This document shows positions 7,982 to 16,256 of a stretch of DNA of 21,209 nt, piece after piece. Source of the DNA: Wohlfahrtiimonas sp. (GTDB taxonomy: Bacteria; Pseudomonadota; Gammaproteobacteria; Cardiobacteriales; Wohlfahrtiimonadaceae). Location of the stretch: contig JASLHB010000046.1 in the NCBI GenBank assembly GCA_030149965.1, positions 1 through 21,209 of the forward strand, read 5' to 3'. The stretch's first letter is position 1. Each line of letters starts with the position of its first letter. A program made the position numbers and the translations under genes. The notes beneath the pieces are model-generated. The model was not told where the DNA came from. It did no database searches and was given only the letters and a program-made list of their open reading frames with translations.

Positions 7982-8611
7982 GTGCTTTTCTATATTTATA
8001 TCGTAGCAATTACAGCTGAAGCAATGTCTGGTGCATTAGCGGCTGGTCGACGCAACATGGATATGTTTGGCGTTGCACTGATCGCATTCTTAACGGCTTT
8101 GGGCGGCGGTACGATCCGAGACATTATTCTAGGTAATTTTCCTATTTCTTGGACGCAACATCCTCCTTATATATATTTAACAATTTCTGCAGGCTTATTA
8201 ACAATGCTCGTTGCCCGTTATATGCAACGTTTGAATAATATGTTCCTTGTGTTAGATGCGATGGGGCTAATTGCATTTACGATCATTGGTTGTAATGTTG
8301 CCTTAAATTTAGAGGCTCAATATCATTACAGTACAGTGGTTGTGATCATGGCAGGTATGATGACTGGCGTTGGTGGCGGAATATTGAGAGATATTCTCTG
8401 TAATCGTACACCGCAAGTTTTACGTCATGAATTATATGCAAGTGTTTCATTATTGGTTGCTTTGCTATATCTGGGGCTGAAATATTTAGGCATTGATGAA
8501 AATATTAATATGGGCGTTTCATTTGTTGTAGGTTTAAGCATTCGCTTAGCGGCAATTTATTGGAATTGGTCGTTGCCTGTATTTTCCTATTCACCGAATA
8601 AATGGAAATAA
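7982..8611 (+). CDS. UPF0126/TRIC-type membrane protein under glycine riboswitch control
   Basis: A 209-residue, highly hydrophobic protein made of two similar halves, each with the UPF0126 signature: ALGGGTIRDIILG (about residues 39-51) and GVGGGILRDILCN (about 127-139). Around seven membrane helices are likely, as in YicG/YadS of E. coli and bacterial TRIC channels. The start is GTG 7982, five bases after AGGAG. Placement behind a tandem glycine riboswitch suggests a role in glycine movement across the inner membrane, perhaps export or uptake; the family name TRIC refers to cation channels, so the transported species is open. A 9-bp hairpin without a U-tract follows the gene. Confidence 0.93.
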   Translation: MLFYIYIVAITAEAMSGALAAGRRNMDMFGVALIAFLTALGGGTIRDIILGNFPISWTQHPPYIYLTISAGLLTMLVARYMQRLNNMFLVLDAMGLIAFTIIGCNVALNLEAQYHYSTVVVIMAGMMTGVGGGILRDILCNRTPQVLRHELYASVSLLVALLYLGLKYLGIDENINMGVSFVVGLSIRLAAIYWNWSLPVFSYSPNKWK

Positions 8612-8618
8612 AACCTGC

Positions 8619-8644
8619 TTTCATCAATTCAACCATTGATGAAA
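8619..8644 (+). other. Hairpin between the TRIC-type and mscS-type genes
   Basis: A 9-bp perfect stem (TTTCATCAA 8619-8627, TTGATGAAA 8636-8644) with an 8-base loop. No U-run follows, so it is not a typical terminator. It may stabilise the upstream mRNA end or have no function. Confidence 0.4.
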
Positions 8645-8697
8645 AGTAATCTGTATCAGTTTAGAATAAACAAACACAGGTTAACAATAGGTAATTT

Positions 8698-9732
8698 ATG
8701 ATTGAAGCTTTATTAATAAAGTATGCAGTAGGCGGTGGAGCAATTCTGATAGGAATGTTCTTTTATTTAATTTTTACTTTTATTGGTAGACGATATAAAG
8801 AACAGAAGAAAGGGATTGCTGCACGGATCATTAAGTCATTAATCCTATGTAGCGTTATTGTCATTATTTCTCAATATATTATGTTGGCATTGCTGGATTT
8901 TCATATTAAATCAGTGACGCCAATGATGGTAAAAGTTGCCACAACTCTTTTGATTGTGATGATCTTATTGAATCGTTTATTCCAGATCATCAACCGATTA
9001 GAAGCAGCTCAGATTAAAAAACATGGTGATCCAACTTCTGCCAAGATGATTGCACGAGTTATGAAAATTATTATTTTTATGGTCATCATGCTGCTATTCG
9101 GTGAGCATTTTGGTATGAGTTTATCAGGATTAATGGCATTTGGTGGTATTGGTGGTATTGCGATTGGTATGGCAGGTAAAGATATTCTGAGTAATTTCTT
9201 TTCAGGCGTCATGCTTTATTTTGATCGCCCATTTAATATTGGGGATTGGGTCAGTTCGCCAGATCGACAAATTGAAGGCACAGTGATGGAGATTGGCTGG
9301 CGTTTAACAAAGATCATGACATTTGATCATCGTCCTTTATATGTACCAAATGCTGCATTCTCATCAATCAGTGTCGAGAATCCTGGGCGAATGACTAATC
9401 GCCGCATTAAAACAGAAATTGGATTACGTTATGAAGATTCTGACAAAATCGGAGTCATTGTGAATGACATTCGTACAATGCTAGAGCAGGACATCAAAAT
9501 CGATCAAAATCAAACATTATTGGTCTATTTCAATGAATTTGCAGACTCTTCTTTGAATATCATGGTCTACTGCTTTACTAAAACTACAAAGTGGGCAGAA
9601 TGGTTGGCTGTACAACAAGATGTATATTTGAAAATCATTGAAATTGTACATAAACACGAAGCTGACTTTGCATTCCCATCTCAAACCATTTATATGGCAC
9701 CAAATGGAGATGTTAAAGCTCAATTAACATAA
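8698..9732 (+). CDS. ynaI: MscS-family mechanosensitive channel, YnaI type
   Basis: A 344-residue inner-membrane channel that opens under membrane tension during osmotic downshock. N-terminal membrane helices (about residues 10-30, 48-67, 79-93, 120-135) precede the pore helix [20 protein letters not shown] and the beta domain with [11 protein letters not shown]. The C-terminal stretch [18 protein letters not shown] and end [12 protein letters not shown], as well as the total length, agree closely with E. coli YnaI (MscMJ) as I remember it. It is much longer than MscS itself and lacks the large N-terminal part of MscK or MscM. A weak AGGT site precedes the ATG. The next gene is 43 bases away with no terminator between, so the two are probably cotranscribed. 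Confidence 0.93.
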   Translation: MIEALLIKYAVGGGAILIGMFFYLIFTFIGRRYKEQKKGIAARIIKSLILCSVIVIISQYIMLALLDFHIKSVTPMMVKVATTLLIVMILLNRLFQIINRLEAAQIKKHGDPTSAKMIARVMKIIIFMVIMLLFGEHFGMSLSGLMAFGGIGGIAIGMAGKDILSNFFSGVMLYFDRPFNIGDWVSSPDRQIEGTVMEIGWRLTKIMTFDHRPLYVPNAAFSSISVENPGRMTNRRIKTEIGLRYEDSDKIGVIVNDIRTMLEQDIKIDQNQTLLVYFNEFADSSLNIMVYCFTKTTKWAEWLAVQQDVYLKIIEIVHKHEADFAFPSQTIYMAPNGDVKAQLT

Positions 9733-9775
9733 TAAAACTCGAATTATGAACCATTCAAGTGATGGGGAGATCACA

Positions 9776-10792
9776 ATGTTGGAATATTTAAAAAGAAAAG
9801 GCGTGATGTGTTCATCACGTGTTTATTTCATAGATGCATTGAGTTATATGGCGCTCGGCCTTTTCTCATCACTTTTGATTGGCTTGATCATTAAAACCAT
9901 TGGCACACAGTTATCCATCAATACATTTGTCGAATTAGGCTCATTTGCAATGGATGGGAAAATTGTAGGAGCAGCGATTGGCGTAGCAGTTGCTTCAGCG
10001 CTACGAGCGCCACCGTTATTATTATTCAGTGCGATATTTGTGGGTGCTTTTGGTAATAGTGTTGCTGGTGTTGCAGGGAGTTATTTTGCAGTTTTAGTGA
10101 CAGTTGAATTAGCGAAACTCATTTATCAAACAACTAAATTGGATATTTTATTGATTCCATTTTTTATGATTATGATGGGTTACTTCAGCTCTACATTGAT
10201 TGGTGTGCCGCTCAATGAATTGATGAGTTATTTAGGTCGTACAATCAATTGGGCAACGACACAGCATCCATTTGTGATGTCGATGGTTGTGGCAACTGTA
10301 ATGGGATTGGCTTTAACTGCTCCGATTTCTAGTGCTGCATTATCTTTTATGTTGGGATTAGATGGTGTTGCAGCAGGTGCTGCTGTCATTGGTTGTAGTG
10401 CGCAAATGGTTGGTTTCGCTTCGATCAGTTATCGTGAAAATGGTATTTCAGGTGCAATTGCACAAGGCATTGGTACTTCTATGTTGCAGATTGGCAATAT
10501 TGTTAAAAATCCATTGATTCTAGTGCCACCAACAGTTGCAGGATTAATCACTGCACCAATTGCGATTGTATTTTTCCAAATGATTAACAATAAAGCTGGT
10601 GCAGGAATGGGCACAAGCGGATTTGTTGGGCAATTTATGGCATTTGAAACAATGGGATTTTCTTTAAGGACAACTCTATTAGTTGCGATATTTCATGTCA
10701 TTGTACCAATTGTGATTAGCTTATTGGTTGCCTATTGGATGAGAAAGAAATTCTGGATCAAAGAAGGTGATTTATTACTGAAATTGAATTAG
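9776..10792 (+). CDS. PTS EIIC-like membrane protein (PfoR/COG3641 family)
   Basis: A 338-residue polytopic membrane protein with about nine or ten hydrophobic segments, rich in Gly, Ala and Ile. The start MLEYLKRKGV, then RVYFIDALSYMALGLFSSLLIGLIIKTIG, is typical of the PTS_EIIC_2 family, long annotated as PfoR, a putative toxin regulator, but built like a transport domain. Start ATG 9776 is chosen because GGGGAG at 9764-9769 sits six bases ahead of it; the in-frame ATG at 9746 has no such site. No EIIA or EIIB domain is fused or adjacent, so phosphotransfer-linked sugar uptake is not supported by context. The substrate is unknown. It lies downstream of the ynaI-like gene and ends at a bidirectional terminator. 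Confidence 0.88.
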   Translation: MLEYLKRKGVMCSSRVYFIDALSYMALGLFSSLLIGLIIKTIGTQLSINTFVELGSFAMDGKIVGAAIGVAVASALRAPPLLLFSAIFVGAFGNSVAGVAGSYFAVLVTVELAKLIYQTTKLDILLIPFFMIMMGYFSSTLIGVPLNELMSYLGRTINWATTQHPFVMSMVVATVMGLALTAPISSAALSFMLGLDGVAAGAAVIGCSAQMVGFASISYRENGISGAIAQGIGTSMLQIGNIVKNPLILVPPTVAGLITAPIAIVFFQMINNKAGAGMGTSGFVGQFMAFETMGFSLRTTLLVAIFHVIVPIVISLLVAYWMRKKFWIKEGDLLLKLN

Positions 10793-10813
10793 TTATCTTT
10801 GAAATTTAAAAAA

Positions 10814-10840
10814 AAGCGCCTAACGGCGCTTCTTTCTTTT
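10814..10840. terminator. Bidirectional terminator between the EIIC-like and nitroreductase genes
   Basis: A 7-bp stem (AAGCGCC 10814-10820, GGCGCTT 10825-10831) with loop TAAC. T-rich sequence follows on the plus strand, and a run of eight As precedes it, giving a U-run for the minus-strand genes. Confidence 0.88.
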
Positions 10841-10854
10841 AAGCCGTGCAATCT

Positions 10855-11499
10855 TTAAAGTATTGTGAAAATCTCTGCTTCAGGTAAACGCGATTTTGGT
10901 AATTTTGCATTAAGGTTTGCGTCACTGCTATAGCCTAAAGTTGCAACAACAATACTGCGTAGCCCTTTTGCCTTCAAATTTAATGATTGATCCAATTCAG
11001 GTGCAATAATACCTTCGATTGGTGTTGCATCAATATTCAGTGCAGCTGCACCTAGTAATAATGTACCCAGCGCGATATAAGTTTGTTTTTCGCACCATTT
11101 ATTTAAATTTTCTTGCGTCACAGAGTTCAAATTAATGAATGTGCGGCGGCCTTGATCAACTGCGGATTTTCCCGCTTCATCGAGAAAACGTTGGTCCATA
11201 TCTTCTTGTTGTGTAATTCGTGAAATATGTTCATCACTTAACTCATTGTGAACAGCAAATACAATAGTGAGTGCTGAATCTAGAACCTTAGCGCGATTAA
11301 ATTCCATAATGCCTGGCAGAATTTTTTCTTTAGCTTCTGGGCTTTCAATAATGACATAGTGCCAAGGCTGAGAATTCACAGAAGATGGTGAATAACGCAA
11401 CAGAGTTTTTATATCTTCAATTTGTTCCGCGGTTAAATGGCGAGAACTATCGTAAGCTTTACATGTTTTGCGAGATTTAACGACATCAACAATATTCAT
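10855..11499 (-). CDS. nfsB: NfsB-like oxygen-insensitive NAD(P)H nitroreductase
   Basis: A 214-residue flavoprotein of the nitroreductase family, expected to bind FMN as a homodimer and reduce nitroaromatics and quinones with NAD(P)H. The N-terminal SRKTCKAYD, then LLRYSPSSVNSQPWHYVI (FMN phosphate-binding Ser/Asn region), ALNIDATPIEG and the end LPKSRLP all correspond in order to E. coli NfsB. The ATG follows AGGAG. It is the last gene of a minus-strand run; an extended -10 (TGCTATAAC, 11553-11561) ahead of it may give it a separate promoter. There is no clear terminator between it and lpxH upstream, so read-through is likely. Confidence 0.92.
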   Translation of the reverse strand: MNIVDVVKSRKTCKAYDSSRHLTAEQIEDIKTLLRYSPSSVNSQPWHYVIIESPEAKEKILPGIMEFNRAKVLDSALTIVFAVHNELSDEHISRITQQEDMDQRFLDEAGKSAVDQGRRTFINLNSVTQENLNKWCEKQTYIALGTLLLGAAALNIDATPIEGIIAPELDQSLNLKAKGLRSIVVATLGYSSDANLNAKLPKSRLPEAEIFTIL

Positions 11500-11552
11500 T
11501 TCATATTCTCCTAATGATTTTGGGAATGATAACTAATTAGCAATGTGCCATT

Positions 11553-11561
11553 GTTATAGCA
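11553..11561 (-). promoter_or_regulatory. Possible extended -10 element for the nitroreductase gene
   Basis: On the minus strand TGCTATAAC combines the TGn extension with TATAAC. No good -35 box is seen. It lies about 55 bases ahead of the start codon. Confidence 0.4.
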
Positions 11562-11581
11562 TATCTCATAAATTAGAAAAA

Positions 11582-12334
11582 CTATTCAACAGGTGGAATG
11601 ATAAAAGTATGGCGCGATAAACCGTTTGTTTTATCCCACTTAATATAATCGCCAGTTTTTTCCCAATCACTTAAAACCCAGCGCGTACCATTTTGATGTT
11701 TATGGATATTTGGCTTGTGCGTATGTCCATGAATCATAATCTTCGCAGCATGTTGGATGAACATTTCTTCTACTGCGCTATTCGTCACATCGCAATAACA
11801 TTGTTGATTTTCAATGCAAGTATGTCGTTTAGATTTTTTACTAGCTTCTCGTAATCGTAAGCCAATGCGAATGCGGATCGATTTTGGTAATGCGCGTAAG
11901 CAGCTCAATACAAAAGGATGGCGAATGATTTTACGATAACGCTGATATTTGACATCTGCTAAACAGAGTTGATCGCCATGCAAAACAACGATTTCTGGTG
12001 CAAATGGCAAAGAATAGATTTCAGGTAATAATGTCATGTGGCAAAGTTCAGCATAGCTTTGTCCAACAGAAAAATCACGATTGCCATGTTGGAAATAAAC
12101 ATTGATGCCTTGATTCGCAAACTTAGATAACTCTTCACTCATTTTTAGCGTGAAAGGCGATAAGACATCATCGCCAACCCAAAAATTAAAGAAGTCACCC
12201 AAGATAAATAAATCTGTAGCATCTTCTGCAATTTTCGGTAAAAGATCAAAAAAAGCCGCGCATAATTCTGGGCGGCTCGTTGCAAGATGAAGATCAGCAA
12301 TGAAATAAGCAATGTGATCTTCATGTTTATGCAT
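11582..12334 (-). CDS. lpxH: UDP-2,3-diacylglucosamine diphosphatase LpxH
   Basis: This 250-residue enzyme makes lipid X from UDP-2,3-diacylglucosamine in lipid A synthesis, at the inner face of the inner membrane. All five metallophosphoesterase motifs are present: ADLHL (Asp14, His16), GDFFN (Asp47), GNRDF, VLHGDQLC and HGHTHKP. The insertion between motifs, with ADVKYQRYRK, is typical of the LpxH lipid-binding cap, which separates it from general phosphoesterases. A presence of lpxH means an outer membrane with lipid A. It follows a cytoplasmic cyclophilin gene by 15 bases, the same ppiB-lpxH pairing as in E. coli. An AAGG site precedes the ATG. Confidence 0.96.
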   Translation of the reverse strand: MHKHEDHIAYFIADLHLATSRPELCAAFFDLLPKIAEDATDLFILGDFFNFWVGDDVLSPFTLKMSEELSKFANQGINVYFQHGNRDFSVGQSYAELCHMTLLPEIYSLPFAPEIVVLHGDQLCLADVKYQRYRKIIRHPFVLSCLRALPKSIRIRIGLRLREASKKSKRHTCIENQQCYCDVTNSAVEEMFIQHAAKIMIHGHTHKPNIHKHQNGTRWVLSDWEKTGDYIKWDKTNGLSRHTFIIPPVE

Positions 12335-12349
12335 TGTTATAACCTTCGA

Positions 12350-12847
12350 CTAAACGATTTCTACACGTTCGATTAAAATATCTTCAGCAGGCACATCGCT
12401 GTGACCGCGACGATTTGTTGTTTCAACTTTTTCAATCGCATCGATAATATCCATACCTTCTACGACTTTACCAAACACAGCGTAACCCCAGCCTTGCGAT
12501 GTTTCGCTCTTGAAATTCAAGAAACCATTATCTACAGTATTGATGAAAAATTGGTTAGTAGCAGAGTGAGGATCCATTGTTCTAGCCATTGCTAAAGAGC
12601 CACGAACGTTTTTCAAACCATTGTTTGCTTCGTTCTTAATTGGTGCACGTTGGCCATCCATTTTGTTGTCCATGCTTGGTAAAATACCGCCACCTTGAAC
12701 CATGAAACCTGGAATTACACGGTGGAACAATGTGCCTTCAAAGAAACCATCTTTAGCATATTGTTCGAAGTTTGCTGCTGAAACTGGTGCATTATCAAAA
12801 TCTAATTCGATTGCAAATGTACCTTTATTTGTGTGAAATTTAATCAT
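12350..12847 (-). CDS. ppiB: Cytoplasmic peptidyl-prolyl cis-trans isomerase B (cyclophilin)
   Basis: A 165-residue single-domain cyclophilin that catalyses proline isomerisation during protein folding. It starts directly with MIKFHTNKG, with no signal peptide. The active site is complete: [14 protein letters not shown] with the catalytic Arg, [17 protein letters not shown], and the late [13 protein letters not shown]. The insertion [23 protein letters not shown] matches E. coli PpiB in position. AGGAG precedes the ATG. It sits 28 bases after a periplasmic paralogue and 15 bases before lpxH, so the three form one transcription unit. Confidence 0.96.
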   Translation of the reverse strand: MIKFHTNKGTFAIELDFDNAPVSAANFEQYAKDGFFEGTLFHRVIPGFMVQGGGILPSMDNKMDGQRAPIKNEANNGLKNVRGSLAMARTMDPHSATNQFFINTVDNGFLNFKSETSQGWGYAVFGKVVEGMDIIDAIEKVETTNRRGHSDVPAEDILIERVEIV

Positions 12848-12875
12848 GAATATATCTCCTAAAATTCAATGAGGA

Positions 12876-13565
12876 CTATTGTTTTGTTGTATCAGTTGTA
12901 GATTCAGAAGATTGCTCTACTGCTTTCTCAACTGGTTCTGCTGTTTGGTTTGCTGAATCAGATGCTTCAATTAAAGACATTTTTTCAATGATGATTGGTT
13001 CGACTGGAACATCATCACGGCCACGTCCACGGCTTTCAGTTTTCACTTGTTCAATGGTTGCAACAACATCCATGCCATTCACAACTTTCCCGAATACTGT
13101 ATAACCAGGATTTTGTGGGCCAGTATAGTTTAGGAAGTCATTATCAATTGTATTGATAAAGAATTGGCTTGTTGCAGAGTTTGGATCCATCGTTCTTGCC
13201 ATTGCAATCGTGCCTTTATCATTTTTTAAACCATTATCTGATTCGATATTGACAGAATGACGAGTGTTCTTAGGTTCTAAATCTTTATCCCAGCCGCCGC
13301 CTTGGATCATAAATCCTGGAATAACGCGATGGAAAATTAAACCATCGTAATGGCCATCTACAACGTATTGGATAAAATTGCCAACTGTATTTGGAGCTTT
13401 CTCAGGATTGAGCTCTAAAGTGATGTTACCTTTATTAGTTGCCATTTCAACATAGATAGGCGCTACAATTGCTGCTTCTTCTACAGCCACAGTTTCTGAA
13501 TTCGCCATAGAGACTTGAAATGCTAATGTTGCAATACCAGCACATGCTAAGATACGTTTTAACAC
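12876..13565 (-). CDS. ppiA: Periplasmic peptidyl-prolyl cis-trans isomerase (cyclophilin), PpiA-like
   Basis: A 229-residue cyclophilin with an N-terminal signal peptide (MLKR, hydrophobic core, likely cleavage after VSMA), so it acts in the periplasm. The domain spans about residues 37-200 with [14 protein letters not shown] and MARTMDPNSATSQFFIN. A tail of about 30 residues is rich in Glu, Ser, Thr and Gln and is probably disordered; E. coli PpiA lacks it. The start is GTG 13565, seven bases after AGGAG. It closely resembles the following ppiB, so the pair looks like a duplication in which one copy gained or kept a signal peptide. The likely promoter lies inside an inverted repeat upstream. 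Confidence 0.93.
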   Translation of the reverse strand: MLKRILACAGIATLAFQVSMANSETVAVEEAAIVAPIYVEMATNKGNITLELNPEKAPNTVGNFIQYVVDGHYDGLIFHRVIPGFMIQGGGWDKDLEPKNTRHSVNIESDNGLKNDKGTIAMARTMDPNSATSQFFINTIDNDFLNYTGPQNPGYTVFGKVVNGMDVVATIEQVKTESRGRGRDDVPVEPIIIEKMSLIEASDSANQTAEPVEKAVEQSSESTTDTTKQ

Positions 13566-13591
13566 AATAAACTCCTAAGATAGTTATTATT

Positions 13592-13620
13592 GAGCGCAAG
13601 ATTATCGCAATTTTGCGCTC
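13592..13620 (-). promoter_or_regulatory. Inverted repeat spanning a probable -10 box upstream of ppiA
   Basis: Perfect 8-bp arms GAGCGCAA (13592-13599) and TTGCGCTC (13613-13620) enclose 13 bases. On the minus strand the enclosed sequence holds TGCGATAAT, an extended -10 (hexamer at 13606-13601). Arm centres are 21 bases apart, two helical turns, as expected for a dimeric regulator. An alternative is the terminator of argF, but no U-run follows the stem. Confidence 0.45.
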
Positions 13621-13635
13621 TGAATGATACTGGAT

Positions 13636-14640
13636 TTATGATAGAGAAGAAACCATTACTGCCTTAATAGTGTGTAAACGATTTTCAGCTTGATCAAATA
13701 CAATAGAATGAGAGCTTTCGAATACTTCTTCTGTGACTTCTACGCCATTTTTCAATTCAGGGAAGCTCGCCATTAATTTTGCACCTTCAGCTGTTTTATT
13801 ATCATGGAATGCGGGTAAGCAATGCAAGAATTTCACATTTGGATTTTGGCTTGCTTCAATTAAAGCTTGATTCACTTGAAATGGGAATAGTAATTGAATA
13901 CGTTCAGCCCATTTATCCTTAGATTCTCCCATGGATAACCAAACATCAGTATAAATGAAGTCAACGCCTTTCACTGCTTCTTTGGCATTTGTGAAGCAAA
14001 CAATATTGCCGCCTGTTTCATTCGCAATCGCTTGGCACTGATCAATCAAAGCGCGCTTTGGTAATAAGGATTCTGGTGCTGCAAAGTGAATTGTCATACC
14101 TAATTTTGCAGCGATGATCATCAAAGAAATCGCAACGTTATTATCTGAATCGCCTACATAAGCCAATTTAACATCTTTTAAAGGTTTATCTGTGTGTTCT
14201 AGAATCGTTAAAACATCCGCCAATGATTGTGTAGGATGAAATTCATCTGTTAAACCATTGAATACAGGCACACCAGAATAATGTGCTAAATCTTCAACGA
14301 TTCTATGTCCTGCACCACGGAATTCAATACCATCGTAGAAACGCCCTAAAACGCGTGCTGTATCTGCAATGCTTTCTTTGTGGCCAACCTGTGAACTTAC
14401 AGGATCTAAATAAGTGACGTTAGCGCCTTGATCATAAGCTGCAACTTCAAAAGCACAGCGCGTACGTGTAGATGTTTTTTCAAAAATGAGGGCAATATTT
14501 TTACCAGTTAAACGTTTTTCTTCTTCATTGTTTTTCTTTGCTGCTTTTAAATCGCGCGCAAGATCTAAGAGATAATTGATCTCTTCAGGAGTATGATTCA
14601 AAAGTGTGAGCAAATGACGCTGATATAATGGAGAAGTCAT
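13636..14640 (-). CDS. argF: Ornithine carbamoyltransferase (ArgF, possibly the catabolic ArcB type)
   Basis: A 334-residue cytoplasmic enzyme joining ornithine and carbamoyl phosphate to citrulline. The carbamoyl-phosphate loop is STRTR (residues 57-61). HPTQ, the SMG loop (DVWLSMGE) and HCLPAFH with the ornithine-side Cys are all present. The reading frame extends to 14832, but that longer form would overlap the divergent glmU start; ATG 14640 follows GGAT at suitable spacing and matches the family N-terminus. The sequence around [22 protein letters not shown] resembles Pseudomonas ArcB as much as E. coli ArgF. No arcA, arcC or arginine-synthesis genes are next to it, so the direction in the cell is unclear. 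Confidence 0.93.
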   Translation of the reverse strand: MTSPLYQRHLLTLLNHTPEEINYLLDLARDLKAAKKNNEEEKRLTGKNIALIFEKTSTRTRCAFEVAAYDQGANVTYLDPVSSQVGHKESIADTARVLGRFYDGIEFRGAGHRIVEDLAHYSGVPVFNGLTDEFHPTQSLADVLTILEHTDKPLKDVKLAYVGDSDNNVAISLMIIAAKLGMTIHFAAPESLLPKRALIDQCQAIANETGGNIVCFTNAKEAVKGVDFIYTDVWLSMGESKDKWAERIQLLFPFQVNQALIEASQNPNVKFLHCLPAFHDNKTAEGAKLMASFPELKNGVEVTEEVFESSHSIVFDQAENRLHTIKAVMVSSLS

Positions 14641-14681
14641 GGCAAGATCCTTTCTTTTATGAATTAGATAATTATCTCTAC

Positions 14682-14711
14682 ATAGTATCGTGCTAGTTTT
14701 TAGATTTTCAA
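14682..14711 (-). promoter_or_regulatory. Probable promoter of argF
   Basis: On the minus strand TTGAAA (14711-14706) and TACTAT (14687-14682) are 18 bases apart, about 40 bases before the start codon. Between it and the start is a perfect 12-base palindrome, AGATAATTATCT (14666-14677), partly like an ARG-box half-site region but too weak to call. Confidence 0.45.
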
Positions 14712-14788
14712 GCATTTTATGGATCGTAAGCTTTATTTTAAGAAAATAGTGTAAAATCGGGCGCAACAAATAACCAAAAAGGGGACTT

Positions 14789-16156
14789 ATGAAAGCATTA
14801 TCAGTCGTTATTTTAGCAGCAGGCAAAGGCACAAGAATGAAATCTGCGCTACCAAAACCTCTGCATGAGATTGGTGGTCAGCCAATGCTATCGCATGTGT
14901 TAACAGCTGCACGTGAATTAGATCCTGCGCAGTTGATCGTTATTTATGGTCATGAGGGCGAAAAACTAAAAGCCGCGTATAAGGATGAAGCTGATATTAG
15001 TTGGGTTGAGCAAAAAACATTCTTAGGTACAGGCGATGCGATGAAATATGCAATGCCTGAGATTTTACCGAACAGTAATGTATTAGTGTTATATGCCGAT
15101 ACACCTTTAATTGATGCAAAAACATTACAAGCAATGCTTGGAAAATTAGATGAAAGAAATCTTTGCTGGTTAACAGTGGAAGCGGATCTGCCATTTGGTT
15201 ATGGCAGAATCATTCGCAATGATGCTGGTAACATGGTTGCAATCGTAGAAGAAAAAGATGCGAATGAAGTACAAAAAGCAATTACAGAAGTGAATAGTGG
15301 CTTATTTGCGATTTCAAGCGATGTTTTGGCAACGACTTTGCCGCGCATTAGCGATGATAATCAGCAAAAAGAATTCTATTTAACAGATGTTGTGACATTG
15401 GCATTAGAAGATGGATTATCCATTCAAACAGCAGCTGGTGATTTTACATTATTGCGTGGTGTGAATGATCGTATTCAGTTATCTGAATTGGAAGCTATTT
15501 ATCAGAATCAACAGCGTAAAAAATTAATGTTATCTGGCGTGACAATGATTGCACCTGAAACAGTTTATATCCGTGGTGAAGTGAAGCTTAAAGGGCAAGA
15601 TATTATCATCGAACCAAATGTGACTTTATCTGGCGTTGTTTCCTTGGGTAATAATGTTCAGATCGGACAAGGTTCGCACATTACAGATGCTAAATTATGT
15701 GATGGCGTTGTTGTACATCCTTATTCAATGATTGAATCTTCATTATTATATGAAAATGTTGCGATTGGCCCTTATGCGCGTTTACGTACAAATAGTATCC
15801 TAAAAGCCAATAGTAAAGTGGGTAACTTCGTAGAAACGAAAAATATTACGTTAGGCGAAGGTTCTAAAGCTAGCCATTTAACATATTTGGGTGATGCTCA
15901 AATTGGTACGGGCGTTAATATTGGCGCAGGCACAATTACGTGTAATTATGATGGTGCAAATAAACATAAAACAATCATTGAAGATGATGTTTTTATTGGT
16001 TCAAATAGCTCATTGGTTGCGCCAGTAGAAATTAAAAAAGGTGCAACAGTTGGAGCGGGTAGCACGATTGCTTCATCAATTTCAGAAGGTTCTTTGGTAT
16101 TAACGCGCGCAACATTACGTCAAATCCAGAATTGGAAAAGACCGACTAAAAAATAA
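14789..16156 (+). CDS. glmU: Bifunctional GlmU: glucosamine-1-phosphate acetyltransferase / GlcNAc-1-P uridyltransferase
   Basis: A 455-residue enzyme making UDP-GlcNAc for peptidoglycan and lipopolysaccharide. The N-terminal uridyltransferase has [22 protein letters not shown] (nucleotide-binding loop and Lys). VLYADTPLI follows, with the metal Asp, and then EVNSGLFA. The C-terminal half (from about residue 250) is a left-handed beta helix of hexapeptide repeats ending in the acetyltransferase site [10 protein letters not shown] with its catalytic His. Length and order match E. coli GlmU. The ATG follows AGGGGA. It stands alone, divergent from argF; TAAAAT at 14752-14757 is a possible -10. 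Confidence 0.98.
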   Translation: MKALSVVILAAGKGTRMKSALPKPLHEIGGQPMLSHVLTAARELDPAQLIVIYGHEGEKLKAAYKDEADISWVEQKTFLGTGDAMKYAMPEILPNSNVLVLYADTPLIDAKTLQAMLGKLDERNLCWLTVEADLPFGYGRIIRNDAGNMVAIVEEKDANEVQKAITEVNSGLFAISSDVLATTLPRISDDNQQKEFYLTDVVTLALEDGLSIQTAAGDFTLLRGVNDRIQLSELEAIYQNQQRKKLMLSGVTMIAPETVYIRGEVKLKGQDIIIEPNVTLSGVVSLGNNVQIGQGSHITDAKLCDGVVVHPYSMIESSLLYENVAIGPYARLRTNSILKANSKVGNFVETKNITLGEGSKASHLTYLGDAQIGTGVNIGAGTITCNYDGANKHKTIIEDDVFIGSNSSLVAPVEIKKGATVGAGSTIASSISEGSLVLTRATLRQIQNWKRPTKK

Positions 16157-16171
16157 TTTATTGGGTAAAAA

Positions 16172-16224
16172 GTACTAAAATGGTAATATGAGGTAAAATT
16201 GTATTACCTTAGTACAAATTTTAG
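16172..16224 (+). promoter_or_regulatory. Nested inverted repeats between glmU and the cytochrome c gene
   Basis: GTACTAA plus GGTAATA (16172-16178, 16182-16188) pair with TATTACC plus TTAGTAC (16202-16215), leaving a three-base bulge: 14 pairs in all. Competing pairings exist: GGTAA 16192-16196 with TTACC 16204-16208, and CTAAAAT 16175-16181 with ATTTTAG 16218-16224. No clean U-run follows. It may end glmU transcription or be an operator for the cytochrome gene. Confidence 0.4.
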
Positions 16225-16256
16225 TTTTGAATATTATTGATAAAGAGGTTGTCATA

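Noticed and set aside
9746..9775. Upstream ATG for the EIIC-like protein
   Set aside because: It has no ribosome-binding site, whereas GGGGAG lies six bases ahead of ATG 9776, which also gives the usual family N-terminus.
14666..14677. AGATAATTATCT palindrome as an ArgR operator
   Set aside because: It matches an ARG box only in part, and short AT-only palindromes are common in DNA of this composition.
14641..14832. Longer ornithine carbamoyltransferase reaching to 14832
   Set aside because: The extra 64 residues do not match the family, overlap the divergent glmU start and its promoter region, and the ATG at 14640 has a ribosome-binding site.
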